Assembly (NCBI RefSeq): GCF_001425745.1
Contig: NZ_LMDF01000007.1
Location: forward strand, 768,075-832,074
Source: Caulobacter sp. Root343
Lineage (GTDB): Bacteria; Pseudomonadota; Alphaproteobacteria; Caulobacterales; Caulobacteraceae
Length of the DNA stretch: 64,000 nucleotides
Direction of reading: 5' to 3'
Below, piece after piece: positions 43,253-51,898 of this stretch. The first letter of the stretch is position 1. The number at the start of each line of letters is the position of its first letter. The notes beneath the pieces were generated by a model, which saw only the letters and a list, made by a program, of their open reading frames with translations, had not been told where the DNA came from and made no database searches. The translations under genes and the position numbers were made by a program.

Positions 43253-45735
43253 TCGGCCGCCATCTCCAGGGGAAGGGTCGCCATCGGGGTGAATTCGCCG
43301 GCCGCGACACCGCCGGTGGCGCGCTCGGCCCAGGGGTCGATCTGGGCGGTTTCCTGCGACTTCACGAAGCGGGCATAGAGCGCCGCGCGGTTTTCGAGGT
43401 CGTCGACGGTGGCGGCGCGGATCGTGTCGAGGCCGATGCGGGCCATCCACTTGTAGATCCGCTCCAGGTACCAGCCGCCCTCGCGGTACATCTGCATGAC
43501 CGCGGCGATCAGCTGGATGGCCTCTTCCTCGGTGGGAACCTTGGTCAGCAGCTCGGTGCCCTGGATGTGCAGGCCGGCGGCGCCGCCGACATGGATCTCA
43601 TAGCCGCTATCGACGCAGATCACGCCGATGTCCTTGCAGGTCGATTCCGCGCAGTTGCGCGGGCAGCCCGACACGGCCAGCTTGACCTTGGCCGGCGCCC
43701 ACGAGCCCCACATGAACTTCTCGAGCTTGATGCCGAGGCCAGTGGAATCCTGGGTGCCGAACCGGCACCAGTCGCTGCCGACGCAGGTCTTCACCGTGCG
43801 CAGACCCTTGGCATAGGCGTGGCCGCTGACCATGCCGGCCGCGTTGAGATCGGCCCACACCGCCGGCAGGTCGTCCTTCTTGACGCCCAGCAGGTCGATA
43901 CGCTGGCCGCCCGTCACCTTGACGGCGGGAATGGCGTACTTGTCGGCGACGTCGGCGATGGCCCGCAGCTCGTCGGGCGAGGTCATGCCGCCCCACATGC
44001 GCGGGACGACCGAATAGGTGCCGTCCTTCTGGATGTTGGCGTGGACGCGCTCGTTGATGAAGCGCGACTGGCTGTCGTCGACATATTCGCCCGGCCAGGC
44101 GCACAGCAGGTAGTAGTTCAGGGCCGGCCGACACGAGGCGCAGCCGTCGGGGGTGTCCCATTCCATGGCCTGCATGACGGCGGGCATGGATTTCAGCTCG
44201 AGCTCGACGATCGCCTTGCGCACATCGCCGTGCGGGTGATGCGTGCACTTGCACATCGGCTTCGGGCCTGTCTGGGCCTTGAAGCCGTCGCCGAGGGTCA
44301 GGCGGATCACCTGTTCCACCAGCGGCGTGCACGAGCCGCACGAGGCCGAGGCTTTGGTGACCGCGCGAACGTCGTCCAGCGTGGTCAGGCCCTGGGCCGT
44401 GATGGCTCCCGTGATCGCACCCTTGCAGACGCCGTTGCAGCCGCAGATTTCCTGCGTGTCGGGCATGGCCGCAACGGCCGCGCTAGGGTCCAGGCCCGAG
44501 AGGCCCTCCGTGATCGCTTGCCCGAAGATCAGAGTCTCGCGGATGTCCGCGACGTCGGTCCCCGCCCGCATCAGGTCGAAGTACCAGCCGCCGTCGGCCG
44601 CGTCGCCGAACAGCACCGCGCCGGCGACCTTGCCGTCCTCGATGACCACGCGCTTGTAGACGCCGCGGGCCGCGTCGCGGAACACGATGTCCTCGCAACC
44701 GTCGCCGCCGGCGAACTTGCCGGCCGAGAACACGTCGACACCCGAGACCTTCAGACGGGTCGACAGCACCGAGCCCGCATAGGTCCCCGCACCGTCGGTC
44801 AATTCCTCGGCAAGGGCCCGGCACATGTCCCAGATCGGGGCCACCAGGCCATAGCAGTTGCCACGGTGCTCGACGCACTCGCCGACCGAGAACACGGCTG
44901 GATCGGAGGTGCGCATGGCGTCGTCGACGATGATGCCGCGATTGACCTGCAGGCCGGAAGTCTTGGCCAGGGTCGCGTTCGGACGGATGCCGACCGCCAT
45001 GACCAGCAGGTCGCAGGCCAGGACCCGGCCGTCTTTCAGCTTCAAGCCGGCGACCTTGCCGTCTTGGCCGACGATTTCCTCGGACTGGGCGCCCAGCACC
45101 GTCTCGACGCCGCGTTCGGCCAGGGCCTCGCGCAGCAGATAGCCGGCGCTCTCGTCCAGCTGGCGCTCCATCAGCACGTCCATCAGGTGGACGACCGTGG
45201 CGGCCATGCCGCGGCGGGCCAGGCCGTAGGCGGCTTCCAGGCCCAGCAGGCCGCCGCCGATGACCACGGCGCGGGCGCCGGGCTTGCCGGAAGCCTCGAC
45301 CATGGCCTCGACGTCGTCGAGATCGCGGAAAGTGACGACGCCCTTCAGGTCCGAGCCCGGTAGCGGCAGGCGGAACGGATCCGAGCCGGTGGCCAGGATC
45401 AGCTTGTCGTAGGCGACTTCCAGACCGCCTTCGGCGACCACCTTGCGGCCTTCCAGGTCGATCGCGGTGACGGCGCGACCGGCGTGCAAGGTGATGGCGT
45501 TGTCGCGATACCAAGCCTCGTCATTGATGACGATGTCGTCGAAGGTCTTCTCGCCCGCCAGGACCGGCGAGAGCATGATCCGGTTGTAGTTCACCCGCGG
45601 CTCGGCGCCGAAGATGGTCACGTCGTAGCGGGCGGGGTCGCGCTTCAGCACTTCCTCGACCGCTCGGCAGCCGGCCATGCCGTTGCCGATGACGACCAGC
45701 CTCTCCTTCAGGTTTTCGGCCTTGAGTTGGGTCAT
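43249..45735 (-). CDS. nirB: NADH-dependent nitrite reductase large subunit
   Basis: An 828-residue enzyme reducing nitrite to ammonium. FAD/NAD domain from LVVIGNGMAGCRAVEEVL through GGGLLGLEAAYGLARRGM; a BFD-type [2Fe-2S] site EICGCNGVCKGAI and CGSCTPLVEQ at about 420-485; and the sulfite/nitrite reductase domain with siroheme/[4Fe-4S] ligands KTCVGSDWC and SGCPRNCAEST at about 640-690. An open reading frame reaching 46350 overlaps the transporter gene in another frame and is not used; the ATG at 45735 (MTQLKAENL) fits the family. Confidence 0.95.
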   Translation of the reverse strand: MTQLKAENLKERLVVIGNGMAGCRAVEEVLKRDPARYDVTIFGAEPRVNYNRIMLSPVLAGEKTFDDIVINDEAWYRDNAITLHAGRAVTAIDLEGRKVVAEGGLEVAYDKLILATGSDPFRLPLPGSDLKGVVTFRDLDDVEAMVEASGKPGARAVVIGGGLLGLEAAYGLARRGMAATVVHLMDVLMERQLDESAGYLLREALAERGVETVLGAQSEEIVGQDGKVAGLKLKDGRVLACDLLVMAVGIRPNATLAKTSGLQVNRGIIVDDAMRTSDPAVFSVGECVEHRGNCYGLVAPIWDMCRALAEELTDGAGTYAGSVLSTRLKVSGVDVFSAGKFAGGDGCEDIVFRDAARGVYKRVVIEDGKVAGAVLFGDAADGGWYFDLMRAGTDVADIRETLIFGQAITEGLSGLDPSAAVAAMPDTQEICGCNGVCKGAITGAITAQGLTTLDDVRAVTKASASCGSCTPLVEQVIRLTLGDGFKAQTGPKPMCKCTHHPHGDVRKAIVELELKSMPAVMQAMEWDTPDGCASCRPALNYYLLCAWPGEYVDDSQSRFINERVHANIQKDGTYSVVPRMWGGMTSPDELRAIADVADKYAIPAVKVTGGQRIDLLGVKKDDLPAVWADLNAAGMVSGHAYAKGLRTVKTCVGSDWCRFGTQDSTGLGIKLEKFMWGSWAPAKVKLAVSGCPRNCAESTCKDIGVICVDSGYEIHVGGAAGLHIQGTELLTKVPTEEEAIQLIAAVMQMYREGGWYLERIYKWMARIGLDTIRAATVDDLENRAALYARFVKSQETAQIDPWAERATGGVAAGEFTPMATLPLEMAAE

Positions 45736-45767
45736 GGTGGACAATCTCGTTCGTCGAAGCGGGAGGA

Positions 45768-46988
45768 TCAGACGCGGACGGTGGCGGCGTCGCCATGCAG
45801 GGTCGGCCACACGGCGCGCCAGCGAGCCTTGAGGCCGTGCAGGGCCAGGAAGGCGAACATCGCCAGGGCGGCGAAGCCGAGGAATCCGGGCTGGTAGGAG
45901 CCGGTCATCTTCTTGGCCATGCCCAGGGTCGAGGCCAGGTAGAAGCCGCCGATGCCGCCGGTCATGCCAATCAGGCCGGTCATGACGCCGATTTCCTTGC
46001 GGAACCGCTGGGGGGCCAGCTGGAACACAGCGCCGTTGCCGGCGCCCAGGGCCAGCATCGAGAACAGAAGCACGGCCAGGGCGACGAACGGCGACGGCAG
46101 CTGGAAGCTGGCGACCGCCATGCCGGCCGCGGCCAGGATGTAGACGAAGCTCAGGGTGCGCACCCCGCCGAAGCGGTCGGCCAGGGCGCCGCCGACCGGA
46201 CGGATGAACGAACCGGCGAAGACGCAGGCGGCGGTGAAGAAGCCGGCGATAACCGGATCCAAGCCGTATTCCGAGTTGAAGTACATGGTCAGCGACGAGG
46301 CCAGGCCGACGAAGCCGCCGAAGGTCACGCCGTACAGCAGCATCAGCCACCAGGCGTCCGGGACCTTCAGGACATCGAGATATTCGCCCAGCTTCTTGGG
46401 CGCGGGCTGCTCCGGCGCATCCTTGGCCAGCAGCATGTAGACGACGAAGGCCAGCGCCAGCGGAATGGCGGCCAGGCCGATCACGGTCTGCCAGCCGAAC
46501 GCCTTGGCCAGGGCCGGCGCGAACAGGGCGGCCAGGGCCGTGCCTGAGTTGCCGGCGCCGGCGATGCCCAGGGCCAGACCCTGATATTCCTGCGGATACC
46601 AGCGCGAGGCCAGCGGCAGGGCGACGGCGAACGAGGCGCCCGCCACACCCAGGATCACACCCAGGGCCAGCACCTGATGATAGTTGTGAATGCCGACGGC
46701 CCAGGCCAGCACCAGCCCGGCCAGAACGATCAGCTGGCCGATCATGCCGGTCTTCTTCGGCCCGATCCGGTCGACCAGCACGCCATTGACCAGGCGCAGG
46801 ACGGCGCCGGCCAGGACCGGGATGGCGACCATCAAACCCTTCTGGGCGGGATCGAGGTGAAAGTCCTTGGCGATCGCGACGCCCAGCGGACCCAGGATCA
46901 CCCAGACCATGAAGCTGAGATCGAAGTACAGGAAGGCGGCGAACAGGGTCGGCGCATGGCCGGCCTTCAGGAAGTCGCGGGAGAGCAT
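45768..46988 (-). CDS. Nitrate/nitrite MFS transporter (NarK/NasA family)
   Basis: A 406-residue major facilitator with about 12 transmembrane helices. The nitrate signature glycine-rich motifs are GIAGAGNSGTALAALFAPALA and GMTGGIGGFYLASTLGMAKK. It is the first gene of the nas operon, 32 bases before nirB, and imports nitrate or exports nitrite. ATG at 46988 follows GAGG. Its leader holds hairpins that may be controlled by NasT. Confidence 0.93.
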   Translation of the reverse strand: MLSRDFLKAGHAPTLFAAFLYFDLSFMVWVILGPLGVAIAKDFHLDPAQKGLMVAIPVLAGAVLRLVNGVLVDRIGPKKTGMIGQLIVLAGLVLAWAVGIHNYHQVLALGVILGVAGASFAVALPLASRWYPQEYQGLALGIAGAGNSGTALAALFAPALAKAFGWQTVIGLAAIPLALAFVVYMLLAKDAPEQPAPKKLGEYLDVLKVPDAWWLMLLYGVTFGGFVGLASSLTMYFNSEYGLDPVIAGFFTAACVFAGSFIRPVGGALADRFGGVRTLSFVYILAAAGMAVASFQLPSPFVALAVLLFSMLALGAGNGAVFQLAPQRFRKEIGVMTGLIGMTGGIGGFYLASTLGMAKKMTGSYQPGFLGFAALAMFAFLALHGLKARWRAVWPTLHGDAATVRV

Positions 46989-47020
46989 GTCGGCCTCGGA
47001 TGTCTGCGTGTCTGCGAGAG

Positions 47021-47096
47021 CGGGGCGTCGTCGCCCCGGACGGGTGACCGCATCCGAGCGGTCCTCTGGCAGCCGCGAACGCCGTTGTTCGGTGGC
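47021..47096 (-). promoter_or_regulatory. Structured leader of the nas operon (candidate NasT target)
   Basis: Three hairpins in transcript order: A at 47096-47072, with stem CGAAC/GTTCG and hexaloop AACGGC, which has A at loop position 1 and G at 4 as known ANTAR RNA targets do; B at 47063-47046 (GACCGC/GCGGTC, loop TCGGAT, G4 but not A1); C at 47038-47021 (CGGGGCG/CGCCCCG), a GC-rich terminator-like stem without a U-run. ATG follows 33 bases later. The nasT and nasS genes are directly upstream. NasT control is inferred. Confidence 0.55.
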
Positions 47097-47228
47097 CTTG
47101 ATGCTATTGAAGACGGGTGACGGGCGTCATGTCACGGCCCATGCCGCGCTGCGGCGCCGCCGATGTTTGCGACGCACACTTGCTCAGCATTTATGCACGA
47201 GCGGCGCCCAGGAAGCGTGCAGGTCTGG

Positions 47229-48380
47229 CTAGCCGCGATGGATATCGAAGGCGGCGGCGTAGGCGCGCGCGGCCTTCGGATCGAACGCTCGGCCGTCAAA
47301 CAGTCGCGCCTCGGCCGGTCCAGCGGCGTCGGCGAAGGCCAGGGCCGGCTCCAGAATCGGCCCCAGCGACAGGGCCGCCTCGCGATAGAGGTCGGGGCGA
47401 TAGACCCGGTCGACCAGAGCCTGCAGATCGTGCTCGGCGCCGATCTGCCCCCAGCGGGTCATCTGCGACAGGAACCAGAGGCCGTGCTCGCGACGCGGCA
47501 GGCCCGCCGCGTCGCGGTGGAAGACGATTTCGCTCTCCAGCGCCCGGCCGATCGCGGCCGGCGCCGCGCCGATGCGATCGGGCCGGGCCAGCAGTTCGAT
47601 CAGCGTCTCGCGGTTCTCGGCCTCGTCGGCCCAGGCCGCGGCGCGCATAACCGCCCGCAGGCAGGCGCGCAGTTCGTCGGGTCGCTGGGTCGCGAGCTCG
47701 GTCGTGACGCCCAGCACCTTGTCGGGACCACCGGGCCAGAACTGCGAGGCGGCGATCAGGATTCGGCCGACGCCGCCGGTCTCGGCCACCACGTTCCAGG
47801 GGGCGCCGACGCAGAACCCGTCGATGGCGCCCGCATGCATCTGCTCGACCATGCGCGGCGGCGGAGTGACCACCAGGCGCACGTCGCGGTCCGGATCGAT
47901 CCCCCCCTGCGCCAGCCAATAGCGCAGCAGGTAGTTGTGCATCGAATAGGGGAAGACCACGGCGAAGGTCAGCGGTCCCTGCCCGCGCGCACGCCGCTCC
48001 GCGATCACCTTGGCCAGCGGCGCGGCGGTCACCGGCGTTCGCGCCAGGGCGTCTGGATCGACCGCGCGGATCGCCTCGGCCAAGGCGATCGACACCGTGA
48101 CGGCGCTGCCGTTCTGGTTCAGCGCCAGGGGCGCCAGGATCGCGCCCTGGCCGCCCGCGCCAGCCGACATCGTCGCCGCCAGGGCCATCGGAGCCAGCAT
48201 GTGGGCGCCGTCCAGCAGGCCGACGGCGACCTTGTCGCGGATCGTGGCCCATGAGGCTTCGCGGATCAGCTCGACGTTCAGCCCTTCTTCCTCGAAGAAG
48301 CCCAGGGCCTGGGCCGCGGCCAGGGGCGCGCAATCGGTCAGCGGAATGAAGCCGAGACGCAAATCGGAAAGGCCGCTCAC
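47229..48380 (-). CDS. nasS: Nitrate sensor NasS (cytoplasmic NrtA-like)
   Basis: A 383-residue NrtA/CmpA-type periplasmic-binding fold (LRLGFIPLTDCAPLAAAQALGFFEEEGLNVEL; WNVVAETGGVGRILIAA). Unlike NrtA in this window it has no signal peptide, which fits NasS, a cytoplasmic nitrate/nitrite sensor that binds and inhibits NasT until nitrate arrives. It starts within the nasT stop codon (ATGA overlap). Its paralogue NrtA at 52810 shares several blocks (ASWATIRDKV, DGAHMLAPM). Confidence 0.88.
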   Translation of the reverse strand: MSGLSDLRLGFIPLTDCAPLAAAQALGFFEEEGLNVELIREASWATIRDKVAVGLLDGAHMLAPMALAATMSAGAGGQGAILAPLALNQNGSAVTVSIALAEAIRAVDPDALARTPVTAAPLAKVIAERRARGQGPLTFAVVFPYSMHNYLLRYWLAQGGIDPDRDVRLVVTPPPRMVEQMHAGAIDGFCVGAPWNVVAETGGVGRILIAASQFWPGGPDKVLGVTTELATQRPDELRACLRAVMRAAAWADEAENRETLIELLARPDRIGAAPAAIGRALESEIVFHRDAAGLPRREHGLWFLSQMTRWGQIGAEHDLQALVDRVYRPDLYREAALSLGPILEPALAFADAAGPAEARLFDGRAFDPKAARAYAAAFDIHRG

Positions 48381-48949
48381 GCGCCGTCCCCCTTCAGCAC
48401 TCCGGCGAAAGCCAGCAGGTCGGCGGCCACGGCGCCGATCGGTTTGCCCCGGTCCATGGCCAATTTGCGCAGCAGGCGATAGGCGCCGTCCTCGTCCAGG
48501 CCGCGCTCCTTCATCAGCAGGCCCTTGGCCCGCTCGACGGTCTTGCGCGATTCCAGGTCGGCCTTGGCCTTGGCCAGATCGCCGCGCAGCTGCTGGGTCA
48601 GGGCGAAGCGGCTCATGGCCACGTCGAGGATCGAGCGCACGCGATTGGGCGCCAGACCGTCGACGACATAGGCCGCGACCCCGGCCCGTACCGCCTGCTC
48701 GGCCAGGCCCGGCTCGGACCTGTCGACGAACATCACCACCGGATGGCCTTGGCTGGACTCCTGCAGACTATCCAGCGTGTCACGGTCGGGACTCTCGGCG
48801 GCGATCACCACCACGTCCGGCGCGAAGGCCATGACCTCGGCCTCGTCGTAGACCGCCGAACGGCGGACTTCGAGCGGTTGCACGCCCTCCAGCCCCTGGG
48901 CCACGAGCGCGGCGCGCGCGGTATCTGGATCAATGACAAGCACCCGCAT
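48377..48949 (-). CDS. nasT: Transcription antiterminator NasT (ANTAR domain)
   Basis: A 190-residue protein. Residues 1-120 are receiver-like (MRVLVIDPDTARAALVAQ, HPVVMFVDRS, AGVAAYVVDGLAPNRVRSILDVAM). The position of the phospho-acceptor Asp reads VVVIAAESPDRD, so Ala appears to replace Asp. Residues about 125-185 are the ANTAR RNA-binding domain (ESRKTVERAKGLLMKERGL, DEDGAYRLLRKLAMDRGK). NasT binds paired hexaloop hairpins to prevent terminator formation. The ATG at 48949 starts the protein at the conserved domain; a longer open frame to 49258 is not supported. Confidence 0.9.
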   Translation of the reverse strand: MRVLVIDPDTARAALVAQGLEGVQPLEVRRSAVYDEAEVMAFAPDVVVIAAESPDRDTLDSLQESSQGHPVVMFVDRSEPGLAEQAVRAGVAAYVVDGLAPNRVRSILDVAMSRFALTQQLRGDLAKAKADLESRKTVERAKGLLMKERGLDEDGAYRLLRKLAMDRGKPIGAVAADLLAFAGVLKGDGA

Positions 48950-49256
48950 CGCGTTCGTCCTACGCAGGGCGGCGCGATGGGCGGGAAACTTTCCCCCGCC
49001 AGGGGCGCCCACTCTGAAGATTGCGCAGAAACCAGGCGCCGACGACCATTCCTTGAGCGAAACGGCAAGCTCTGCCCGAGAGCGAACGATGACGGCGCGG
49101 GACTGCCGCGCGCGCCGCCAGACCGGCAAGACCTTGCCGCCGGAGGCGTCCCGCCGCCGCCCAGCGCCATCGGAACGTGCAAGAACAGCGATCGACCTTG
49201 CGTTGTCCTCCCGGCTCGCGCCAGATCTGGCGACACGAGATGAAGCGGAGCCTGTC
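48950..49256. other. Divergent intergenic region between nasT and the DUF4126 gene
   Basis: This 307-base region must contain promoters for nasT-nasS (minus) and DUF4126-flavoprotein (plus). An inverted repeat GGCGGG...CCCGCC surrounds GAAACTTTC at about 48977-48998, 28 bases upstream of the nasT start, and could be an operator or leader hairpin. No sigma-54 element or ANTAR-type paired hexaloops were found. No gene is supported. Confidence 0.4.
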
Positions 49257-49721
49257 ATGTCCCTCTACCTGTTCGCCCTGTTGATCGGCGTGATCGCCGG
49301 CTTGCGCGCCATGACGGCGCCCGCGGCGGTCGCCTGGGCCGCGCGCCTGGGCTGGCTGCCGCTGGCGGGCTTTCCCCTGGTCTGGTTGGGCGGCGTGATC
49401 CCCGTCCTCGTCTTGACCGCTTTGGCGGCGCTGGAACTGGTCGCCGACCAATTGCCCAAGACTCCCAGCCGCAAGGTTCCGGTGCAGTTCATCACCCGTG
49501 TCCTGACCGGCGCGTTCAGCGGCGCGACGCTGATGATGCCGAGCGGCCACTGGCTGCGCGGCGCGGTCATCGGCGCCGTCGGTGCGGTGCTCGGCACGTT
49601 CGGCGGCGCCGAGGCGCGCGCGCGGCTGGCCAAGCTGTTCGGCAAGGACCAACCGGCCGCCCTGATCGAGGACGTGGTCGCCGTCGGCGGGGCGCTTTTG
49701 ATCGTGGCCCTGGCCCGATGA
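49257..49721 (+). CDS. DUF4126 family membrane protein
   Basis: A 154-residue protein with four predicted membrane segments and the DUF4126 pattern (LIGVIAGLRAMTAPAAVAWAARLGWL; LELVADQLPKTPSRKV; ALIEDVVAVGGALLIV). Function unknown. ATG at 49257 follows AAGCGGAG. Its stop overlaps the next gene's start (ATGA), so the membrane protein and the flavoprotein are translationally coupled. Confidence 0.82.
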   Translation: MSLYLFALLIGVIAGLRAMTAPAAVAWAARLGWLPLAGFPLVWLGGVIPVLVLTALAALELVADQLPKTPSRKVPVQFITRVLTGAFSGATLMMPSGHWLRGAVIGAVGAVLGTFGGAEARARLAKLFGKDQPAALIEDVVAVGGALLIVALAR

Positions 49722-51100
49722 GCGAGGCGCGCGCGTTCGACGCCATCATCATCGGCGCCGGCCAGGCCGGTCCGTCTCTGGCCGGCCGCCTGACCGCCGC
49801 CGGCCAGACCGTGGCGATGATCGAGCGCAAGGACTTCGGCGGGACCTGTGTCAACACCGGCTGCATGCCGACCAAGACCCTGGTGGCCAGCGCCTATGCC
49901 GCCCATCTGGCCCGTCGCGCCGCCGACTATGGCGTCGTTCTGAATGGTCCTGTCGGCGTCGACATGAAGCGGGTCAAGGAACGCCAGCAGACCGTGGTTC
50001 GCACCGCCCGCGGCAATGTCGAGACATGGCTGCGCGGCATGCCGGGCATTACGGTGATCCAGGGCCATGCCCGTTTCGAGAGCGCCGACACGGTTCGGGT
50101 GGGCGACGACCTGCTGACGGCGCCGAAGATCTTCCTGAACGTCGGCGGCCGGGCGAATGTCCCCGACATGCCGGGGATCGGCGACGTTCCCTACCTGACC
50201 AATGTCGACATGATGCAGCTGGATACGCTGCCCGAACACCTGGTCATCGTCGGAGGCAGCTATATCGGGCTGGAGTTCGCCCAGATGTTCCGACGTTTCG
50301 GCAGCCAGGTGACCGTCATCGAGATGGGGCCACGTCTGATCGGCCGCGAGGATCCGGAGATCTCCGACACCATCCGCGAGATCCTGGAGGCCGAGGGGAT
50401 CACCGTCCGCCTGAACGCCGAGTGCATCCGCTTCGCTCGCCATGACGGCGGCGTCTGCGCCCATGTCACCTGCGAGGCCGGCGCGCCGCAGGTGACCGGC
50501 TCGCATGTGCTGCTGGCCGTCGGCCGCAGACCCAATACCGACGACCTGGGGCTCGATACCGCCGGGATCGAGATCGACAAGCGCGGCTACATCGTCGTCG
50601 ACGACCAGTTGCGCACCAATGTCCCGGGCGTCTGGGCGATGGGCGACTGCAACGGCAAAGGCGCCTTCACCCATACGGCCTACAACGACTTCGAGATCAT
50701 CGCCGCCAACCTGCTGGATGATGATCCCCGCCGCGTGAGCGACCGCATCACCTGCTATGGCCTGTTCGTCGATCCGCCGCTGGGACGGGTCGGCATGACC
50801 GAGGCGGAAGCCAGAACGACCGGCCGCCCGCTGCTGGTAGGCAAGCGACCCATGACCCGCGTCGGCCGCGCCGTCGAGAAGGGCGAGACCCAGGGCTTCA
50901 TGAAGGTGGTGATCGACGCCGAGACCAAGCAGATCCTCGGCGCCGCCATCCTGGGCCTGAACGGCGACGAGGCCATCCACGGCATGCTCGACCTGATGTA
51001 CGCCAAGGCGCCTTACACGGTGATCCAACGGGCGGTGCATATCCATCCGACGGTGTCCGAATTGATCCCGACGATGCTTGGCGAGCTGAAAACGGACTAG
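49718..51100 (+). CDS. Flavoprotein disulfide reductase (MerA/Lpd-like)
   Basis: A 460-residue class I pyridine nucleotide-disulfide oxidoreductase. FAD motif IIIGAGQAGPSLAGRL, redox pair GTCVNTGCMPTK (Cys near residues 45 and 50), NAD motif VIVGGSYIGLEFAQMFRRFG and C-terminal HIHPTVSELIPTML with the catalytic His-Glu. It lacks a MerA heavy-metal domain and C-terminal vicinal Cys, so mercuric reduction is unlikely. It may act on a low-molecular thiol or other acceptor. It abuts the convergent nitrate ATPase gene. Confidence 0.88.
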   Translation: MSEARAFDAIIIGAGQAGPSLAGRLTAAGQTVAMIERKDFGGTCVNTGCMPTKTLVASAYAAHLARRAADYGVVLNGPVGVDMKRVKERQQTVVRTARGNVETWLRGMPGITVIQGHARFESADTVRVGDDLLTAPKIFLNVGGRANVPDMPGIGDVPYLTNVDMMQLDTLPEHLVIVGGSYIGLEFAQMFRRFGSQVTVIEMGPRLIGREDPEISDTIREILEAEGITVRLNAECIRFARHDGGVCAHVTCEAGAPQVTGSHVLLAVGRRPNTDDLGLDTAGIEIDKRGYIVVDDQLRTNVPGVWAMGDCNGKGAFTHTAYNDFEIIAANLLDDDPRRVSDRITCYGLFVDPPLGRVGMTEAEARTTGRPLLVGKRPMTRVGRAVEKGETQGFMKVVIDAETKQILGAAILGLNGDEAIHGMLDLMYAKAPYTVIQRAVHIHPTVSELIPTMLGELKTD

Positions 51101-51892
51101 CTAGGCTGCTCGGCGCGCGTACAGGAACTCGATCACCGCCGCCCGGGCGTGGACGTAGGTCGGATGTTCGGCCACGGCCAGGCGGTCGCGCGGACGAGGT
51201 AGCGCGACGTCCAGAATTTGGCCGACACGAGCACGCGGGCCGTTGGTCATCATCACGATGCGGTCCGAGAGCAGGGTCGCCTCGTCGACGTCGTGGGTGA
51301 TCATCAGCACGGTGTTCTTGAGCGCCGCGTGGATCTCCATGACGCTGTCCTGCAGGTGCGCGCGGGTCAGGGCGTCCAGCGCCCCGAACGGCTCGTCCAG
51401 CAGCAGCACCTTGGGCTCCATGGCCAAGGCCCGGGCGATGCCGACCCGCTGCTTCATGCCGCCAGAGATCTCGGACGGGCGCTTGTCCAAGGCGTGGCCC
51501 ATCTTGACCAGATCCAGATTGTGCAGCGTCCAGTCACGACGTTCGGCGGCCGACTTGGTCCGGCCGAACACCTTGTCGACCGCTAGTGACACGTTCTCGC
51601 GTACTGACAGCCAGGGCAGCAGCGAGTGGTTCTGGAACACCACAGCCCTGTCCGGACCGGGGGCGTTGACCTCCTGCCGGTCCAGGATCACCGCGCCGGT
51701 GGTGACGGGGGTCAGGCCCGCCACCACGTTCAGTAGCGTGGACTTGCCGCAACCGGAGTGGCCGATGATCGAGACGAACTCGCCCTTTTCGACCTTCAGG
51801 TCGATGCCGGTCAGAACCTCGCTGCGGGCGGCCCCCTTGGTGAAGGTCACGCCGACGTTCTCGATGGAAAGATAGGCCTTGGCCATGTGCAT
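51101..51892 (-). CDS. nrtD: Nitrate ABC transporter ATP-binding protein
   Basis: A 263-residue ABC ATPase of the NrtD/SsuB/TauB group. Walker A is GHSGCGKST (about 43-51), signature EISGGMKQRVGIARAL (about 140), Walker B VLLLDEPFGALDALTR. It powers the importer with the permease and NrtA encoded just upstream. The start may be the Met at position 3 (MAKAYLSIENV). The gene is the last of the operon, 6 bases after the permease gene. Confidence 0.9.
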   Translation of the reverse strand: MHMAKAYLSIENVGVTFTKGAARSEVLTGIDLKVEKGEFVSIIGHSGCGKSTLLNVVAGLTPVTTGAVILDRQEVNAPGPDRAVVFQNHSLLPWLSVRENVSLAVDKVFGRTKSAAERRDWTLHNLDLVKMGHALDKRPSEISGGMKQRVGIARALAMEPKVLLLDEPFGALDALTRAHLQDSVMEIHAALKNTVLMITHDVDEATLLSDRIVMMTNGPRARVGQILDVALPRPRDRLAVAEHPTYVHARAAVIEFLYARRAA

Positions 51893-51898
51893 GACTCT

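Noticed and set aside
43249..46350. A single 1033-codon open frame that would fuse nirB to an N-terminal extension
   Set aside because: Residues upstream of MTQLKAENL are an Arg/Gly-rich out-of-frame reading of the transporter gene; nirB family start is at 45735.
47194..47221. TGCACG/CGTGCA inverted repeat as an NtrC site
   Set aside because: The half-sites are separated by 16 bases, not the spacing expected for NtrC; it may be chance.
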